A DNA stretch of 13,251 nucleotides, from assembly GCA_937872165.1 (NCBI GenBank), contig CALMOR010000113.1, positions 8,667 through 21,917 on the forward strand, given 5' to 3'. Shown one piece after another: positions 1-6,840 of the stretch. This DNA comes from an uncultured Burkholderiales bacterium (GTDB lineage Bacteria > Pseudomonadota > Gammaproteobacteria > Burkholderiales > Burkholderiaceae_D). The position numbers were made by a program, and so were the translations under genes. The first letter of the stretch is position 1, and each line of letters begins with the position of its first letter. The notes under the pieces were generated by a model that was not told the DNA's origin, did no database searches, and saw nothing but the letters and a program-made list of their open reading frames with translations.

Positions 1-1069
1 CGAGCACGTAGACGTGCCAAGCGGCCGTCGCGAACAGCAGCAGCGCGGCCGCGACCGCCGACAGTCCCAGTCCGATGGCGAGCACGCGCACCGGTGTCGC
101 GACGCCGACCCGGGGACGCAACCACTTCATCGCGAAGCCGCCGAACAGGGCGCCCACCGCGGTCCCGACGAGATAGGCGGTCCCGATGCCCTGCCCGACC
201 TCCGCCGGCGCCGCGCCGAAGAGGCGCGTCGCGCCGACCGGCGCCCATGCGGCCAGCGCCGCGATGCCGAGACCGCCGAGACCGGATCCGCCGAAGACGC
301 CGCCTAGCGCGCGGTGGTGCCGGCGCATGTACGCCTTCAGCGCGCTCCCGTCCGCGGCCTGCGCCTTCTCGCTCCGCTGCCGCTGACGCAGCCGCACGAA
401 TCCGATCAGGAGCGCGACGACTGGACCGGGCAAAGCCACGGCGAGGAACGACAGACGCCAGCTCTCGAAATCCCGGATCGAGGCCGGCAATACCTCGTGC
501 GCCGTGCCCAACACCTGGATCAGCGATCCGCTCAGGCCGATGCCGAGACCCGCACCGAAGATCGCGGCGACCGAATAGACGCCGTTGGCGAGCGCGCGCC
601 GTCGCTCGGCGAACATCTCCGGAATCAGCCCGTAGACGATCGGCCCGAGCCCCGCTTCGCCGATGCCGAGTCCGACGGCCGCCGCGAACATTCCCTCGAA
701 GCTCGTCGCAAGGCCACAGGCGGCCGTGGCCGTCGTCCAGACGAGCACGCACGCCGCCAGGATCAGACGACGGCCGTAACGGTCCGCCAGCCAGCCGATC
801 GGGATCGCGAAGATGCCCGCGAACAGCGACACACCGGCGCCCTGCAGCAGTCCGAGCTTCGTATCCGAGAAGTCGAGCGAGCGACGGATCGGTTCGGCGA
901 GCAGGTTCAGGATCTGACGGTCCGTCGCCGACAGCACCGCCGCGGCGATCAGGACACCCAGCCCGCACCACGCGATCACATCGCCCCTGTCCTCACCGCC
1001 TTCTCGACCGTCGCGGGTCGTCGCGACGAAGCCGCCGTCGTCGACCGCGCCATGGGTAGCCGCCTTCAT
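1..1069 (-). CDS. MFS transporter, spinster-like (3' end cut by window edge)
   Basis: Inner-membrane major facilitator permease, incomplete: 356 codons are visible and the C-terminus lies beyond the left edge. I translated the frame by hand; sampled stretches at both ends and the middle are open without a frameshift. After a hydrophilic N-terminus of about 30 residues, the first helix runs into SATDRQILNLLAEPIRRSL (residues about 48-65), a signature of the spinster-like MFS group. Motif A, GWLADRYGRR, is at about 92-101, and GLGIGEAGLGP follows in the fourth/fifth helix region. Helices continue to the edge (ending LLLFATAAWHVYVL). It begins 72 bp after the TonB receptor stop on the same strand and probably shares its transcript, so it may carry the receptor's substrate, or a product of it, across the inner membrane. 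The ATG at 1069 is the only in-frame ATG near the start, but no clear Shine-Dalgarno precedes it. Substrate cannot be read from sequence. Family call is firm. Confidence 0.9.
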   Translation of the reverse strand, partial: MKAATHGAVDDGGFVATTRDGREGGEDRGDVIAWCGLGVLIAAAVLSATDRQILNLLAEPIRRSLDFSDTKLGLLQGAGVSLFAGIFAIPIGWLADRYGRRLILAACVLVWTTATAACGLATSFEGMFAAAVGLGIGEAGLGPIVYGLIPEMFAERRRALANGVYSVAAIFGAGLGIGLSGSLIQVLGTAHEVLPASIRDFESWRLSFLAVALPGPVVALLIGFVRLRQRQRSEKAQAADGSALKAYMRRHHRALGGVFGGSGLGGLGIAALAAWAPVGATRLFGAAPAEVGQGIGTAYLVGTAVGALFGGFAMKWLRPRVGVATPVRVLAIGLGLSAVAAALLLFATAAWHVYVL

Positions 1070-1103
1070 CGTCGGCGACGCCCGCAGCGGGTCGATGCCG
1101 ACG
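1070..1103 (-). promoter_or_regulatory. Hairpin abutting the MFS start codon
   Basis: In the mRNA sense (minus strand) CGTCGGC (1103-1097) can pair with GCCGACG (1076-1070), a perfect 7-bp stem, and the loop carries a second short dyad (CCCGC / GCGGG). The 3' arm touches the ATG of the MFS gene at 1069. There is no T-run, so it is a poor intrinsic terminator. It could limit ribosome entry, attenuate read-through from the receptor gene, or be a chance dyad in GC-rich DNA. The dyad is seen directly; its function is inference. Confidence 0.3.
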
Positions 1104-1141
1104 ACGCGAACGGACGACCCTCGAAGGAAAGGAGCATGCGG

Positions 1142-3619
1142 CTAGAAGCTCGCGCCGACCGTGATGCCGACCGTCCGCGGCTGCGCGACCGACACGAGCG
1201 CGTTGCCGCCGAGGGGGAGGAACGCCGTGTACGTGGACAGGACGGCCCGGCGATCGAAAACGTTGCGGGCGAACACCGCGACGTTGAATCGGTCGACCGA
1301 GACGCCGGCCTGCAGATCGGTCAACGAGTAGGCATGCTCGACGAAGCTCGGCAACGACGTGCTGCCCGGAACCCCCGCGTCACGAGCGCCGATGAAGCGG
1401 AACGTGGCGCCCGCATAGGCGGGATGGTCGAGCAGCGCGAACAGGTAGTTGCCGAAGACGGAAGCCGAATACTTCGCGGTGTCGGGAACCCGCTGGCCGG
1501 CGTGCGCCCCGATGCCGGGCGACTCGGTGCGGAAATACGCATCGACGTATGCGGCGTTTCCGCCGAGCGACCAGTGCTCGTCCGGTCGATAGGTCGCCGA
1601 CAGTTCGGAGCCCTTCACGCGCGCCCTGCCGCCGTTGACGATCACGCCGACGCCGTTGACGGCCAACTGCTGCTGGATGTCGCGCCACTCGATGTCGTAC
1701 AACGCAGCCTGCAGCGACAGTCTCTTGTCGAGCAGGTCGGCCTTGTAGCCGATCTCGTAGCTGCTCAGATGGTCCGACACGAAGGTCGTGGGGGCCAGCG
1801 GCAGATGCGTCACGATGTCGAGCGGCACCGCGTTCGGGCCGCCGGGCCGGTAGCCGGTGGCATAGCGGGCGTAGACGTTGTTGATCGGGTCGATCGCGTA
1901 GGACACCGTCCCGAGGTAGGTCTTCACGGTCTCGGCCGAGCCCGATACCAGCGCGGTGGTCCCGCCGGCGAGCGGCCCGAAGGAGTTCTGGCGATAGACC
2001 TGCTGGTTGCGGGCGACACGCAGGCCGGCGGTCGCCGCGAGGCCGTCGACCGGCTTCACCGTGAGGTCGCCGAACGCGGCGTACTCCTTGTACTGGCTCG
2101 GCAGGTCGAAGGTCGCGAGGTTGGGGCCATCCGAACCGTTCGCCAGCGCCGTCGGCACCGTCTGCTGGTTGCCGCCGATCTCCTTGTCGAAATACAAGCC
2201 GGCGAGGTACTCGAAGAACTTGTCCGACTTCGACGTCAACCGGAACTCCTGGGCATTGCGCGTCAACTGGACCGGCGCGTTGATGGCGACGGTCGCGACG
2301 TTGATGCCGAACTGCGCGAGCAACGGCACGTAGACCGAAGTCGCGTCGATCGTCGACTCGTGCCGCAGCTTCTGCGACGACGAGATGGAGTTGAAGCGCG
2401 CGAAGCCGAGGTCGTATTCCAGGTCCGCCGCGTACTCGTCCGTCTTTATCCGATACGGCTCGCGCAGCGACAGCTGGCGCGACAGGTCGCCCGCGACGGG
2501 TCGGCCGGTCGTCGGGTTGTAGTCGACGAAGTCCAGTCCGCCCCGATGGATGTCCTGCGAGGTCGCCGTCAGTCGAACCGTCAGATCGGTCGTGGGCGTG
2601 ATCAGGATCGAGGCACGCGCACCGCGCGAGTCGCCGCGGTTGATGTTGCCGCCGGCAGCCGGGCCGGTCGCGTCGATCCACCCTGCGGAGTGATCGTGGT
2701 AAGCCGACAGCCTGATCGCGGCGACGTCTTCCTTGATCGGGACGTTGACCACGACGTTCTCGGTGTCGCTGATGCCGCCGCTGCTGACCTTGTTGGTGCC
2801 GAGCCCCAGCTTCCCCGACAACTCGTGGGTGTCCGGCTCGTTGGTCACGTACTTCAGCAGGCCGCCGATCGAGCTCGCGCCGTACAGCGTGCCCTGCGGC
2901 CCGCGCAGCAGCTCGATGTGGTTCAGGTCGAGCAGGCTCAGGTCGAGGAACAGCAGCGAGCCGCGGACGAACGCGCTGCTCGAACCGACCGACACGTCGT
3001 CGACGTACACGCCCACCGTCGGAGTCACCTGCGTGCCGGTGGTCACGCCGCGGATGCTGATGTTGCCGAAGCCGGCGCCGCCCTCGCTGCGCAGTTCGAC
3101 GCCGGCCTGCGTCGTGAGGTAGTCGGTCACGCTCTTGGCGCCGGCTCGCTGCAGCTCGTCGGCCGACAGGATGTTGACCTGCTGAGGCACCTCGCGAACG
3201 GGCTCGCGACGACGGTCGGCGGTGACCACCACGCTGTCGAGCTGTTCGGCCACCTGGACGCCCGAACTGCGGTCGCTGGCCGTGCCGCTATTGACGAACA
3301 ACACGACCGCGCCGCTGGCGTCCCGGCGCATCCGCAACGGCGAGCCGGCGATCAGCGCCTGCAGGGCGTCCGCGACCGACGCGGCGCGCTGGACGCCTCG
3401 CGTCGAAAGGTCCCGGACGTCCTGCGAGCGATAGATGAGCTGGACGCCGGACTGCGCCACGTACGCCTCCAGCGCCGACTTCATATCGCCCGCCGCGATA
3501 TCGAAGGTGCGGGTCTGCGCGTGGACCGCCGCACAGAAAGTCAATGCGGCGATCGCCAGTGCAACGCGACCCCGACGTGCATGATGCCGATTGGAACCTT
3601 GACGAAACAACGCGTGCAT
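1142..3619 (-). CDS. TonB-dependent outer-membrane receptor with STN signalling domain (FecA-type transducer)
   Basis: Outer-membrane beta-barrel that imports a bound ligand using TonB energy and reports occupancy inward. The 825 residues are in the normal range for a transducer. A signal peptide occupies 1-34 (hydrophobic LAIAALTFCAAVHA, likely cleaved before Q35). The STN domain spans about 36-108 (FDIAAGDMKSALEAYVAQSG, then VQLIYRS). A TonB-box-like DSVVVTAD lies at 128-135. The plug is at about 140-258 with SIRGV, VYVDDV and ELLRGPQGTLYGASSIGG. The remainder is barrel, with YARYATGYRPGGPN typical of late strands, ending in phenylalanine (VGASF) as expected for BAM recognition. The ATG at 3619 has GGGAG (3626-3630) six bases upstream. 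It is divergent from the sigma/FecR pair and followed by an MFS gene. The STN domain indicates cell-surface signalling through FecR. Ligand is unknown; ferric siderophore or an organic nutrient are both possible. Its plus strand carries a long shadow ORF with no homology-like character. Confidence 0.95.
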   Translation of the reverse strand: MHALFRQGSNRHHARRGRVALAIAALTFCAAVHAQTRTFDIAAGDMKSALEAYVAQSGVQLIYRSQDVRDLSTRGVQRAASVADALQALIAGSPLRMRRDASGAVVLFVNSGTASDRSSGVQVAEQLDSVVVTADRRREPVREVPQQVNILSADELQRAGAKSVTDYLTTQAGVELRSEGGAGFGNISIRGVTTGTQVTPTVGVYVDDVSVGSSSAFVRGSLLFLDLSLLDLNHIELLRGPQGTLYGASSIGGLLKYVTNEPDTHELSGKLGLGTNKVSSGGISDTENVVVNVPIKEDVAAIRLSAYHDHSAGWIDATGPAAGGNINRGDSRGARASILITPTTDLTVRLTATSQDIHRGGLDFVDYNPTTGRPVAGDLSRQLSLREPYRIKTDEYAADLEYDLGFARFNSISSSQKLRHESTIDATSVYVPLLAQFGINVATVAINAPVQLTRNAQEFRLTSKSDKFFEYLAGLYFDKEIGGNQQTVPTALANGSDGPNLATFDLPSQYKEYAAFGDLTVKPVDGLAATAGLRVARNQQVYRQNSFGPLAGGTTALVSGSAETVKTYLGTVSYAIDPINNVYARYATGYRPGGPNAVPLDIVTHLPLAPTTFVSDHLSSYEIGYKADLLDKRLSLQAALYDIEWRDIQQQLAVNGVGVIVNGGRARVKGSELSATYRPDEHWSLGGNAAYVDAYFRTESPGIGAHAGQRVPDTAKYSASVFGNYLFALLDHPAYAGATFRFIGARDAGVPGSTSLPSFVEHAYSLTDLQAGVSVDRFNVAVFARNVFDRRAVLSTYTAFLPLGGNALVSVAQPRTVGITVGASF

Positions 3620-3632
3620 TGAGATCTCCCTG

Positions 3633-3645
3633 AGCGATAGTCGCT
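3633..3645. repeat. Short inverted repeat in receptor leader
   Basis: Perfect 5-bp arms AGCGA and TCGCT separated by TAG. It lies between the candidate -10 element and the receptor ribosome site, where an operator or a leader hairpin could act. It is short enough to be chance. Confidence 0.3.
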
Positions 3646-3650
3646 AGACG

Positions 3651-3682
3651 GATAAGACGAGGCAGGCGCGGTTTCCCGTAAC
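3651..3682 (-). promoter_or_regulatory. Candidate ECF-sigma promoter of the receptor gene
   Basis: Read on the minus strand, GTTACGGGAAACC (3682-3670) followed by CGTCTTATC (3659-3651) resembles the -35 (G/A-rich with AAA) and -10 (CGTC-type) elements used by FecI-group sigma factors, and an A-run lies just upstream (3702-3696). Transcription would start near 3645, giving a leader of about 25 nt. The spacing between the two blocks is shorter than typical, so the exact -35 choice is uncertain. Inference from motif similarity and position only. Confidence 0.3.
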
Positions 3683-3754
3683 GGATGCGAGAAAGTTTTT
3701 TTATCGTCGACGCGTGAGGGATATTGCCTCGCCGCTCGTCTGAAGGAGTTTCGT

Positions 3755-4327
3755 GTGGACGAGAAACCGATGACGCCGCAAAACGCAGACGCGTGGTTCG
3801 TCGCGGAGGTGCTTCCGCTCGAAGCGACGCTCGAGCGCTATCTGCGCAGGAACTGGCGCGACACCGACGAGATCCACGACCTGCGGCAGGAGGTCTACGC
3901 CCGCGTCTATGTCGCCTGCGTGACGGTGATACCGGATTCCGCGCGCGCATTCGTCCTTTCGACTGCACGCAACCTGCTCGTCGACCGCGCCCGGCGTTCC
4001 CGCATCGTCTCGATCGAGACTTTCGCCGACATGGATGTGCTGACGCTCGAATCAGAGTACTCGACCGAGCGGCACGTCACGGCGCGCAGCGAGCTTCGAC
4101 TTCTGCAGACCGCGCTGGAGGCGCTGCCGTCGCGATGCCGCGAAGTGGTCCAGCTGAGGAAGATCGAAGGCCTGTCGCAGAAAGAGGTAGCCGCTCGGAT
4201 GGGAATCACGGAGGACACGGTCGAACGTCAGGTGTCGAAGGGGCTGCGCGCGTTGGCCGGAGCCCTGTTGCGCGCGAGCCATCCGATCGCCCGACCCGTC
4301 GCAGTGCCTGCTCGATCCAAAGAATGA
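3755..4327 (+). CDS. ECF RNA polymerase sigma factor, FecI-type
   Basis: A 190-residue sigma-70-family factor with only the sigma2 and sigma4 domains. Sigma2 spans about 22-85 (LERYLRRNWRD, EIHDLRQEVYARVY, and ARNLLVDRARR for -10 recognition). Sigma4 spans about 115-168 (ALEALPSRCREVVQLRKIEG, then the helix-turn-helix SQKEVAARMGITEDTVERQV). This layout and the neighbouring FecR-like gene place it in the iron-starvation/FecI group, which directs core polymerase to TonB-receptor promoters. The GTG start at 3755 is preferred over the ATG at 3770 because AAGGAG (3743-3748) sits six bases upstream of it. The stop is one base before the fecR-like ATG, so the pair is probably co-transcribed and translationally coupled. 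Likely target: the divergent receptor promoter. The regulated ligand need not be iron. Confidence 0.93.
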   Translation: MDEKPMTPQNADAWFVAEVLPLEATLERYLRRNWRDTDEIHDLRQEVYARVYVACVTVIPDSARAFVLSTARNLLVDRARRSRIVSIETFADMDVLTLESEYSTERHVTARSELRLLQTALEALPSRCREVVQLRKIEGLSQKEVAARMGITEDTVERQVSKGLRALAGALLRASHPIARPVAVPARSKE

Positions 4328-4328
4328 C

Positions 4329-5303
4329 ATGAAGACAAGCGAAGAGACCGAGATCCGTGCATCCGAATGGATCGCACGACAAGACCGACGCGAGCTGGCA
4401 GCGGAGGAGCGGCGGTCGCTCGATCGATGGCTGGACGAGTCGCCCGCGCACCGCGTCGCTTATCTGCGGCTCGAGAGCGCATGGGTGCGGGCGGAACGGC
4501 TCCGTGCGCTGCAGTCGAGGTCCGCCACGCGGCCGATGTTCCGGTGGACGGACGTACTCGCGCGATGGGCCGCGGCGCCGACCCGCCGGTCCCTGTCGAT
4601 GCTCGCGAGCGGCTGCGCCGCGGCGCTCGTCGCCATCGTCTGGTCGATCTGGCCGGCGCGCGATGGGCTGCGCGACTATTCGACCCCGATCGGCGCTCGC
4701 GAAGTCGTCGTGCTCGCGGACGGCTCCAAGCTGACGTTGAATACGTCGACGCGTCTGTCGACGATCGTCGATGCCCACGAGCGGACGGTCTGGCTGAAGG
4801 ACGGCGAGGCGTTCTTCGACGTCGCCCACGACGCGTCGCGGCCGTTCGTGATCGTCGTCGACCGACGCAGGATCGTCGTGACCGGGACGATGTTCTCGGT
4901 CCGGCGAGATGGCGAGCGACTGGACGTGACGGTGCTGGAAGGTCGCGTGCAGGTGCAATCCGAAGACACGCCGTTGACCTTGATCTCGAAGAACGAGAGC
5001 GCCATCGGGGTCGGCGCGAACGTGTTGGTCACGCCGCAGAGCGAGGCCCATTCGCGGGCGGCGGTCGGCTGGTTGCAGGGCCGCCTGTTCTTCGACCAGA
5101 TGACTCTGGCGGATGCCGCCGCGCAGTTCAATCGCTATAACCGGAAGAAGATCGTGATCGCCGACCTCGACGCGGGAAACATCCGCATCGGCGGCAGCTT
5201 CGAAGCCGCCAACGTCGACGCCTTCGCACGCCTGGTGCAGACCGGCTTCGGTCTCGTCATCCGCGAAACCGGCAATACGGTCACCATCGCGAGCGCTCGC
5301 TAG
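4329..5303 (+). CDS. FecR-family anti-sigma factor / periplasmic signal transducer
   Basis: A 324-residue inner-membrane regulator that holds the upstream sigma factor and hears the receptor's STN domain in the periplasm. The N-terminal cytoplasmic part, residues about 8-62, is the DUF4880-like sigma-binding segment (ASEWIARQDR, LDRWLDESPAHRVAYLRLE). One membrane helix lies at about 89-109 (LSMLASGCAAALVAIVWSIW). The FecR domain covers about 116-211 (REVVLADGSKLTLNTSTRLS-type core, VWLKDGEAFFDVAHD, RPFVIVV, TGTMFSVRR, VTVLEGRVQV). The C-terminal DUF4974/STN-like domain covers about 250-322 (LFFDQMTLADAAAQFNRYNR, GGSFEAANVDAF). All domains are present and length is normal. The start lies one base after the sigma stop with only a weak upstream A-rich site, which suggests coupled translation. 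A 12-bp palindrome GCGAGCGCTCGC (5289-5300) ends the reading frame just before TAG. Confidence 0.93.
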   Translation: MKTSEETEIRASEWIARQDRRELAAEERRSLDRWLDESPAHRVAYLRLESAWVRAERLRALQSRSATRPMFRWTDVLARWAAAPTRRSLSMLASGCAAALVAIVWSIWPARDGLRDYSTPIGAREVVVLADGSKLTLNTSTRLSTIVDAHERTVWLKDGEAFFDVAHDASRPFVIVVDRRRIVVTGTMFSVRRDGERLDVTVLEGRVQVQSEDTPLTLISKNESAIGVGANVLVTPQSEAHSRAAVGWLQGRLFFDQMTLADAAAQFNRYNRKKIVIADLDAGNIRIGGSFEAANVDAFARLVQTGFGLVIRETGNTVTIASAR

Positions 5304-5466
5304 AGACCCGTCTGCCGGAGCCGGTGCGACGCCGCGTCGTGGACGACGAGGCTTCTCGCGAGGCTCCTGCCGGGTTCCGCCACGCGTTGCCGAGCGCGGC
5401 CTGAAGATGCGGAAGACCGACTGGCCAACCGCACGCCATCGTCGAGCGCTCGAAGGCTCCGGCTGT

Positions 5467-5507
5467 TCCGGTCGCACCGGACCGCGACGGGCCCGCGCAC
5501 TCGGGCC
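5467..5507. terminator. Possible bidirectional hairpins between convergent genes
   Basis: The 205-bp gap between the convergent fecR-like gene and the response regulator holds two short hairpins: TCCGGT-cgc-ACCGGA (5467-5481) and GGCCCG-cgcact-CGGGCC (5490-5507), the second ending two bases from the regulator's stop codon at 5509. Neither has a T-run, so they would be weak or factor-dependent terminators. No gene is visible in the gap. Confidence 0.3.
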
Positions 5508-5508
5508 G

Positions 5509-6840
5509 CTACGACCCGTCGCTCTCATCGTCCTGCATGACGATGCCGTGCCGCTTGATCTTGTCGTAGAGCGTCTTCCTCGGGATGCCCAGCCGTTCGG
5601 ACGCCAACGCGACGTTGCCGCCGCAGCGACCCAGCGACTCGCGGATCAGCCTGCGCTCGAAGATGTCGACCTGCCGCGGCAACGACAGCGCATCGCCTGC
5701 GACGGTGGGCAGGACCTCGCCGATGCCGAGGACGTGGCGCTCGGCGAACGCCTTCAGTTCGCGCACGTTGCCTCGCCACGGCTGCGCCTGCCAGCTCGCC
5801 ATCTGCGCGGCCGTCCAGTCGGGTATCCGGCGACCGTAGCGGATGCAGGCGTCCTGCACGAAGCGTGCGAAGAGGAGCGGGATGTCCGAAGAACGCTCGC
5901 GCAGCGACGGGATGCGCGCCGTGACGGTCGCGATGCGGTAGTAGAGATCCTCGCGAAAGCGTTGGGCCCGACTCTCGTCCAGGAGGTCGACCTTGCTCGC
6001 CGCGATCACGCGGCAGTCGAGCACGATGGACTCGTTGCCGCCGATCCGCTCCATCGTGCGCTCCTGCAGGACGCGCAGGAGCTTCGCCTGCATCGTCAGC
6101 GGCAACGATTCGACCTCGTCTAGGAATACCGACCCTCCCCGCGCGAGCTCGAACTTTCCGATCCGTCGTTTGATCGCGCCGCTGAAGGCACCTGCCTCGT
6201 GTCCGAACATCTCGCTCTCGAAGAGGGTCTCCGGGACCGCGGCGCAGTTGATGGCGACGAAGGGGCCCGAGCGGCCGTCGGCCGCGTGCAGGTGGCGTGC
6301 GACGACCTCCTTGCCGGTGCCGGTCTCTCCGACCAGCAGCACGTCGGCACCGCTGGCCCCGATCGATGCGATGAAGTGCCGCAGCTGGACGGTCGCGGGA
6401 TCCTCGCCGAGGAGCGGCGGAACCGGGGCCGTGGACGCGATCGCGCGACGCAGACGTCGGTTCTCGACGACGAGGCGACGCTTCTCGAGTCCGCGCTGCA
6501 CGACCGCCACGAGATCCTCGGCCCGATAGGGCTTCTCGAGGAAATCGTAGGCGCCTGCGCGCATCGCATCGACGGCCATGCCGACATCGCCGTGCCCGGT
6601 CAGGAGGACCACGGGAAGTTCGCGGTCGACCTGCATGATCGTGCCGAGGAGCTCGAGGCCCGAGCGTCCGGGCAGGCGAACGTCGGTGATGACGACCCCG
6701 CGGAAGTCGACATGCACGTACGACAAGCTCTCCTCCATCGTCGCGAACGTCGTGACGCCGATGCCGGCGAGCCCGAGCGTCTGCGTGATCGCCAGCCGGA
6801 TGCTGGGCTCGTCGTCGATCAGCAGCACCGGCTGGCTCAA
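5509..6840 (-). CDS. Sigma-54-dependent response regulator, NtrC family (DctD/MifR-like)
   Basis: A 443-residue transcription activator. The receiver domain is at about 3-120, with acidic pocket D9-D10, phosphoacceptor D53 (VVITDVRLPG), T81 and K103. The AAA+ ATPase is at about 143-375: Walker A GETGTGKE (171-178), sigma-54-contact loop GAFSGA (217-222, where GAFTGA is usual), Walker B VFLDEV (238-243), and WRGNVREL at 355-362. A Fis-type helix-turn-helix is at about 394-433 (GGNVALASERLGIPRKTLYDKI). It overlaps the sensor kinase gene by four bases (TTGA) and must start with TTG at 6840, since the receiver's first strand begins only four codons later; translation is presumably coupled. When phosphorylated by the kinase it should activate the sigma-54 promoter ahead of kgtP. 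In Pseudomonas the MifR/MifS pair does this for an alpha-ketoglutarate transporter; assignment as MifR rather than DctD rests on the kgtP linkage. Confidence 0.94.
   Translation of the reverse strand: MSQPVLLIDDEPSIRLAITQTLGLAGIGVTTFATMEESLSYVHVDFRGVVITDVRLPGRSGLELLGTIMQVDRELPVVLLTGHGDVGMAVDAMRAGAYDFLEKPYRAEDLVAVVQRGLEKRRLVVENRRLRRAIASTAPVPPLLGEDPATVQLRHFIASIGASGADVLLVGETGTGKEVVARHLHAADGRSGPFVAINCAAVPETLFESEMFGHEAGAFSGAIKRRIGKFELARGGSVFLDEVESLPLTMQAKLLRVLQERTMERIGGNESIVLDCRVIAASKVDLLDESRAQRFREDLYYRIATVTARIPSLRERSSDIPLLFARFVQDACIRYGRRIPDWTAAQMASWQAQPWRGNVRELKAFAERHVLGIGEVLPTVAGDALSLPRQVDIFERRLIRESLGRCGGNVALASERLGIPRKTLYDKIKRHGIVMQDDESDGS

Larger units (their letters stand above)
3620..3754. 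promoter_or_regulatory. Divergent promoter region between receptor and ECF sigma genes
   Basis: This 135-bp gap must hold the start signals for both directions. It contains a seven-T run at 3696-3702, the lowest-GC spot in this locus, an 8-bp palindrome CGTCGACG at 3705-3712, and a dyad AGCGA-tag-TCGCT at 3633-3645 in the receptor leader. Ribosome sites flank it: GGGAG at 3626-3630 for the receptor (minus) and AAGGAG at 3743-3748 for the sigma gene (plus, six bases before GTG 3755). On the plus strand GGATGC (3683-3688), 16 bases, CGTC (3705-3708) has ECF-like spacing, but the match is weak. Confidence 0.55.

Noticed and set aside
1123..1137. AAGGAAAGGAG followed by ATG on the plus strand near 1136
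   Set aside because: A fine-looking ribosome site, but the frame behind it lies inside the shadow opposite the receptor gene.
314..3622. Plus-strand open frame of 1102 codons opposite the receptor and MFS genes
   Set aside because: It is Arg/Asp-rich, repeats no domain pattern, and spans two genes that have clear family signatures on the other strand; it is a codon-bias shadow in GC-rich DNA.
3705..3712. CGTCGACG palindrome as an operator
   Set aside because: An 8-bp palindrome of this composition is common in GC-rich DNA and has no second copy in the gap.
5304..5508. Possible small RNA or small gene between the convergent genes
   Set aside because: Only short hairpins without T-runs and no promoter-like sequence; nothing supports a separate transcript.
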